A stretch of DNA of 64,000 nucleotides from contig PHCV01000004.1 of assembly GCA_002842395.1 (NCBI GenBank), positions 194,374 to 258,373 of the forward strand, given 5' to 3'. Under the pieces are notes generated by a model that worked only from the letters and a program-made list of their open reading frames with translations, had not been told where the DNA came from and did no database searches. Source of the stretch: Betaproteobacteria bacterium HGW-Betaproteobacteria-11 (GTDB lineage: Bacteria > Pseudomonadota > Gammaproteobacteria > Burkholderiales > Rhodocyclaceae). Numbering within the stretch: position 1 is the first letter of the stretch; each line of letters starts with the position of its first letter. Below are positions 60,855-64,000 of this stretch, one piece after another. The translations under genes and the position numbers were made by a program.

Positions 60855-61301
60855 TCAGGCGCCGAGCACGGCAATCGCCATCGTGAGCAAACCCAGCGCC
60901 AGATTGAGCATCACCAGTTTGCCGATCAACGTCAGCACCGCGCCGCCGGTGGGCCAGTCCTGCCGCACCACCGCCGCCTTGAGCCGTGGACGCAGACGCA
61001 GCGCAATGTACAAATAAATCGCCGTCATGCCAGCGCCGACTTTTGCCATCGCGTGCCAATGCGGCGGGACCAATGCGCCGCCCACCTCGGTGAATCGCCA
61101 CAGGCCGCTGCCCCAGATGAGGACGAGCGAAATACCGACCCAGGCAAGGAAACGGCCCATCACCGCCACCAGCAGCGGCAGGCGTTGCGCCGGGGACAAC
61201 TGCGCGACGGCCACGGGACGCAGGCAAAAGGTCATGAAGCTCATGCCGCCGATCCAGACCACGACGCCAAGCAGATGCAAGAAAATGGGCAGCCGAGTCA
61301 C
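60855..61301 (-). CDS. CopD-like integral membrane protein
   Basis: The 148-aa protein has four predicted TM helices, starting [20 protein letters not shown], which is a CopD-like motif, and ending [20 protein letters not shown]. His and Trp in the first helix and HWHAMAKVG could bind haem or metal; this is inference. It overlaps rnhB by 4 nt. A repeat copy encodes AKVGAGM. Confidence 0.8.
   Translation of the reverse strand: MTRLPIFLHLLGVVVWIGGMSFMTFCLRPVAVAQLSPAQRLPLLVAVMGRFLAWVGISLVLIWGSGLWRFTEVGGALVPPHWHAMAKVGAGMTAIYLYIALRLRPRLKAAVVRQDWPTGGAVLTLIGKLVMLNLALGLLTMAIAVLGA
61020..61044 (-). repeat. Dispersed repeat copy (inside the CopD-like gene)
   Basis: The minus strand reads CAAAAGTCGGCGCTGGCATG then ACGGCG. 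On the coding strand it encodes KVGAGMT. Confidence 0.72.
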
Positions 61302-61882
61302 GGCGAAGCCTCCATGGTTTCCAGCAAACGGCGAATCGGCGCAAAACTCCGGCGATGAAACCAGGCCGGGCCATGCTCGGCAAGCGCCGCACGATGCAGC
61401 ACGGTGTCATATCCCTTGTGGCGGTCGAGGGCGTACTGCGGAAAGGACTGGTGAAGACACCGCATCTCGGCATCACGTGCCGTCTTGGCCAGGATCGAGG
61501 CGGCGGAGATGGCCGGCTCCGAGGCATCGCCGCCGATGATGGCACGCACTGGGATATCGAGCGACGGGCAGCGATTGCCGTCGATCAGCGCACTTCCCGG
61601 ACGCACCGGCAACGCCTCGATGGCGCGACGCATCGCCAGCAGCGTCGCCTGCAGGATGTTGAGCCGGTCGATTTCCTCGACCGATGCCGAAGCGATACCG
61701 AAGGCCAGGGCCCTGGCGCGGATGTCGAGCGCCAGGGACTCGCGTCTCTTCTCGGAAAGCTGTTTCGAGTCGGCCAGACCGACGATCGGGCGCGCCGGAT
61801 CGAGAATCACCGCCGCGGCATAGACCGGGCCGGCGAGCGGCCCGCGACCGGCTTCATCGACGCCGCAGATCAGCGCGTTCAT
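61298..61882 (-). CDS. rnhB: Ribonuclease HII
   Basis: Removes RNA from RNA-DNA hybrids and single ribonucleotides; 194 aa. Motifs are [20 protein letters not shown] (the GRG and the two acidic residues), LIDGN and a later Asp in [19 protein letters not shown]. It overlaps lpxB by 4 nt, in the usual lpxB-rnhB order. Confidence 0.96.
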   Translation of the reverse strand: MNALICGVDEAGRGPLAGPVYAAAVILDPARPIVGLADSKQLSEKRRESLALDIRARALAFGIASASVEEIDRLNILQATLLAMRRAIEALPVRPGSALIDGNRCPSLDIPVRAIIGGDASEPAISAASILAKTARDAEMRCLHQSFPQYALDRHKGYDTVLHRAALAEHGPAWFHRRSFAPIRRLLETMEASP

Positions 61883-63051
61883 GCTTCTTGCAAGTAAGGG
61901 AGAACGGCCGCCGCCGCCTTTTCCGCCGTATTCTGGCGCAGCCGTCGATGAATGCTGGCGAAAATCCGCGTGGTGGCGGCGCGCACCTGGCGATCGGTCA
62001 GCAGGTTGCCTACCGCCTGGGCAAGATTTTCCGGGGTGGCGTCATCCTGCAAAAATTCCGGGGCGACAAAACGCCCGGCCAGGATATTGGGCAACCCGAC
62101 CCAGGGTAGATAACCCATGCGCCGCATCAGCCGCCAGGACCAGGGCGACATCTTGTAGGCGATGACCAGCGGCCGGCCGACCAGCGCGGTTTCGAGCGTG
62201 GCCGTGCCGCTGGCGACCAGCGCCACGTCGCTGGCCGCGATGGCCTCGGCGGCATGGCCGAACATCATGGTCAACGGCAGTTCATCGGCTTTCAATTTCC
62301 ACAGTGCGGTCTCGAACTGCAAACGCGTTTCGCGCGAAACCAGCGGCACCAGGAAATGCACCGCCGGGTAGCGCTGATGCAGGAGTTTGGCCGTGGCGAC
62401 GAAGGTCTCGGCCATGTAGTGCAGTTCGGATTGACGGCTGCCCGGCAGGAGGGCAATGACCGGCGGGCCGGCTTCAAGGTTAAGATGTTCGCGGGTCGCC
62501 CGCTGATCGATCTGCAGGGGAATCATGTCGGCCAGCGGATGGCCGACATAGCTGCACGTGACCGGGGTTCCGGAATACAACTCGGGCTCGAAGGGATAGA
62601 GCGCGAGGATGTGATTCACCGCCGGGATGATTTTCTTCAACCGCTCCTTGCGCCAGGCCCAGATCGACGGACTGACGAAATGAATGGTCGGAATGCCGGC
62701 GCGCTTGAGGCGCTTTTCCAGCCAGAGGTTGAAATCGGAGCCATCGACGCCAATGAAGACATCCGGCCGCTCCTTGAGCAGGCGCTTGAGCAATTGCCGG
62801 CGGATGCCGGTGATTTCACGGTAATGCCGCAGCACTTCCGCATAGCCGCGAACCGCCAGCTTCTCCGCCGGCCACAGCGAAAGAAAACCTTCACGCTGCA
62901 TCTTCGCTCCGCCGATGCCATAGAACCGCGCCTCGGGCCGGTGCGCCTTGAGCGCCATGATCAGATGCGCGGCGAGTTGATCGCTGGAGGCCTCGCCAGC
63001 CACCATGGCGATGCGTATCGCGCGGGGAGCAGCAGAATCGGCCGCCGGCAT
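61879..63051 (-). CDS. lpxB: Lipid-A-disaccharide synthase
   Basis: Glycosyltransferase of lipid A synthesis, 390 aa. It has [37 protein letters not shown] and LPGSRQSE, and ends with [23 protein letters not shown] (split) typical of LpxB. The ATG overlaps the lpxA stop by one base. The acting site is the inner membrane's cytoplasmic face. Confidence 0.97.
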   Translation of the reverse strand: MPAADSAAPRAIRIAMVAGEASSDQLAAHLIMALKAHRPEARFYGIGGAKMQREGFLSLWPAEKLAVRGYAEVLRHYREITGIRRQLLKRLLKERPDVFIGVDGSDFNLWLEKRLKRAGIPTIHFVSPSIWAWRKERLKKIIPAVNHILALYPFEPELYSGTPVTCSYVGHPLADMIPLQIDQRATREHLNLEAGPPVIALLPGSRQSELHYMAETFVATAKLLHQRYPAVHFLVPLVSRETRLQFETALWKLKADELPLTMMFGHAAEAIAASDVALVASGTATLETALVGRPLVIAYKMSPWSWRLMRRMGYLPWVGLPNILAGRFVAPEFLQDDATPENLAQAVGNLLTDRQVRAATTRIFASIHRRLRQNTAEKAAAAVLPYLQEA

Positions 63052-63824
63052 CAGCGAATCATCCCCCGTCCGGGAGTTGCCAGAAAATCGGCGAGCGATC
63101 CGAGTTCGGGAGTCGCCGTCGCCTCGCCAACGATCAGCGCACGCGCCTGTTCAAGGGTCTGGCCAGACTTGTAGAGTGTCTTGTAGGCACGCTTCACCGC
63201 CGCCACGGCGGCGACGGAAAAGCCGCGGCGCTTCAAGCCCTCGGCATTGATCCCGCGCGGCACCGCCGGATTGCCGGCGGCCATGACGAAGGGCGGCAGA
63301 TCCTGGAGCAGGATGGTGCCCAGCGCCGTCATGCTGTGAGCCCCGATGCGGACGAACTGATGCACCGCGGTGAAGCCGCCCAGAATCGCCCAATCACCGA
63401 CCTGCACATGGCCGGCGAGTTGGGCATTGTTGGCGAAGATGGTGTGGTTGCCGATCTGGCAGTCATGCGCCAGATGCACATACGCCATGATCCAGTTGTC
63501 ATTGCCGAGGCGGGTCACGCCGGCGTCCTGGACGGTGCCGCAATTGAAGGTGCAAAACTCGCGGATGGTGTTGCGATCACCGATTTCGAGCCGGGTCGGC
63601 TCGCCGGCGTATTTCTTGTCCTGCGGTTCGGCGCCGATGGAATTGAACTGGAAAATTCGGTTGTCGCGGCCGATCGTGGTGTGTCCGCTGATCACGACAT
63701 GCGGCCCGATCTGCGTGTCGTCACCGATTCGGACATGTTCGCCGATCACCGACCAGGGGCCGATACTGACGTTCGCTCCCAGTTTCGCCTGGGCATGAAC
63801 AATGGCTGTCGGATGAATGGCCAT
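63051..63824 (-). CDS. lpxA: UDP-N-acetylglucosamine acyltransferase
   Basis: First enzyme of lipid A synthesis; 257 aa. The left-handed beta-helix of hexapeptide repeats ([40 protein letters not shown]) and the catalytic His in [13 protein letters not shown]. The C-terminal helical domain has [19 protein letters not shown]. The ATG overlaps the fabZ stop (TGATG). Confidence 0.97.
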   Translation of the reverse strand: MAIHPTAIVHAQAKLGANVSIGPWSVIGEHVRIGDDTQIGPHVVISGHTTIGRDNRIFQFNSIGAEPQDKKYAGEPTRLEIGDRNTIREFCTFNCGTVQDAGVTRLGNDNWIMAYVHLAHDCQIGNHTIFANNAQLAGHVQVGDWAILGGFTAVHQFVRIGAHSMTALGTILLQDLPPFVMAAGNPAVPRGINAEGLKRRGFSVAAVAAVKRAYKTLYKSGQTLEQARALIVGEATATPELGSLADFLATPGRGMIR

Positions 63825-64000
63825 CAGGCCGTCGGCCTCACGGCGCAGATCAGATCGGCCTCGGCGGCCAGCTCGCCCCCCACTCGCGCGACCGCGGAGA
63901 ATTTCCAGATGCCACGCTTGTTGGCATTCAATCTCGCCTCGAGCAGCAACTGATCCCCCGGTACGACCGGCCTCTTGAAGCGGGTGTTATCGATGCCGAC
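63824..64000 (-). CDS. fabZ: 3-hydroxyacyl-ACP dehydratase FabZ (partial, N-terminus beyond window)
   Basis: The last 58 residues are visible: [40 protein letters not shown] and [16 protein letters not shown]. This is the C-terminal part of FabZ, with the conserved [12 protein letters not shown]. Position before lpxA fits the usual lpxD-fabZ-lpxA-lpxB order. Confidence 0.94.
   Translation of the reverse strand, partial: VGIDNTRFKRPVVPGDQLLLEARLNANKRGIWKFSAVARVGGELAAEADLICAVRPTA

Overview
The window is a high-GC, gene-dense stretch of a betaproteobacterial chromosome. The gene orders (gyrA-serC, ubiG-gph-ssrA, dapC-dapD-pilU-dapE-prmB, thrS-infC-rpmI-rplT-pheS-pheT-ihfA-merR-tRNA-Pro, fabZ-lpxA-lpxB-rnhB) and the tmRNA tag ANDERFALAA fit that class. 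A Rhodocyclales-like or related freshwater genus is my best guess, but the sequence alone does not fix it.

Layout. 1-7 kb: serC (partial) and gyrA on the minus strand, then mtaD, an OmpA-domain protein, ubiG and gph on the plus strand, ending at tmRNA. 7.7-16 kb: fumC and acnA, a convergent arginase, a secreted protein of unknown function, yaeQ, and a minus-strand group (2-deoxyribosyltransferase-like, ankyrin, dienelactone hydrolase). 16-22 kb: a lysine/diaminopimelate operon with pilU inside it, then prmB and a ferredoxin. 22-26 kb: def-mtnP (minus), typA and an orphan ParA. 26.2-30.6 kb: an accessory region with an integrase remnant, a DUF3800 protein, an attC-like inverted repeat, a small lipoprotein, a frameshifted nuclease and a secreted protein, ending at tRNA-Pro(GGG). 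30.7-43.4 kb: translation genes and then an ABC permease, radA and alr, all minus strand. 43.6-53.3 kb: lplT, a TPM/LemA group, bactofilin, two glycine-zipper proteins, a GlrK/QseG/GlrR-type two-component system and a cation efflux protein. 53.3-64 kb: uracil-DNA glycosylase, rimI, tsaB, SPFH/NfeD, ppsA with divergent ppsR, an RNA methyltransferase, and the lipid A genes up to a partial fabZ.

Functional links inside the window. MtaD plus the MtnP-type phosphorylase suggests methylthioadenosine salvage through methylthioinosine. PpsR is the expected regulator of PpsA. A near-perfect sigma-54 promoter lies beside the gene for the sigma-54 activator GlrR and drives an OsmB-like lipoprotein. SPFH/NfeD and LemA/TPM/bactofilin/glycine-zipper genes form envelope-related groups.

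The most unusual signal is a short DNA repeat, core AAAAGTCGGCGCTGGCG. It recurs about 15 times on both strands, inside unrelated genes, in all three codon frames and between genes. It is a DNA-level element rather than a protein motif. Candidates are an uptake-type sequence, a REP-like element or a protein-binding site.
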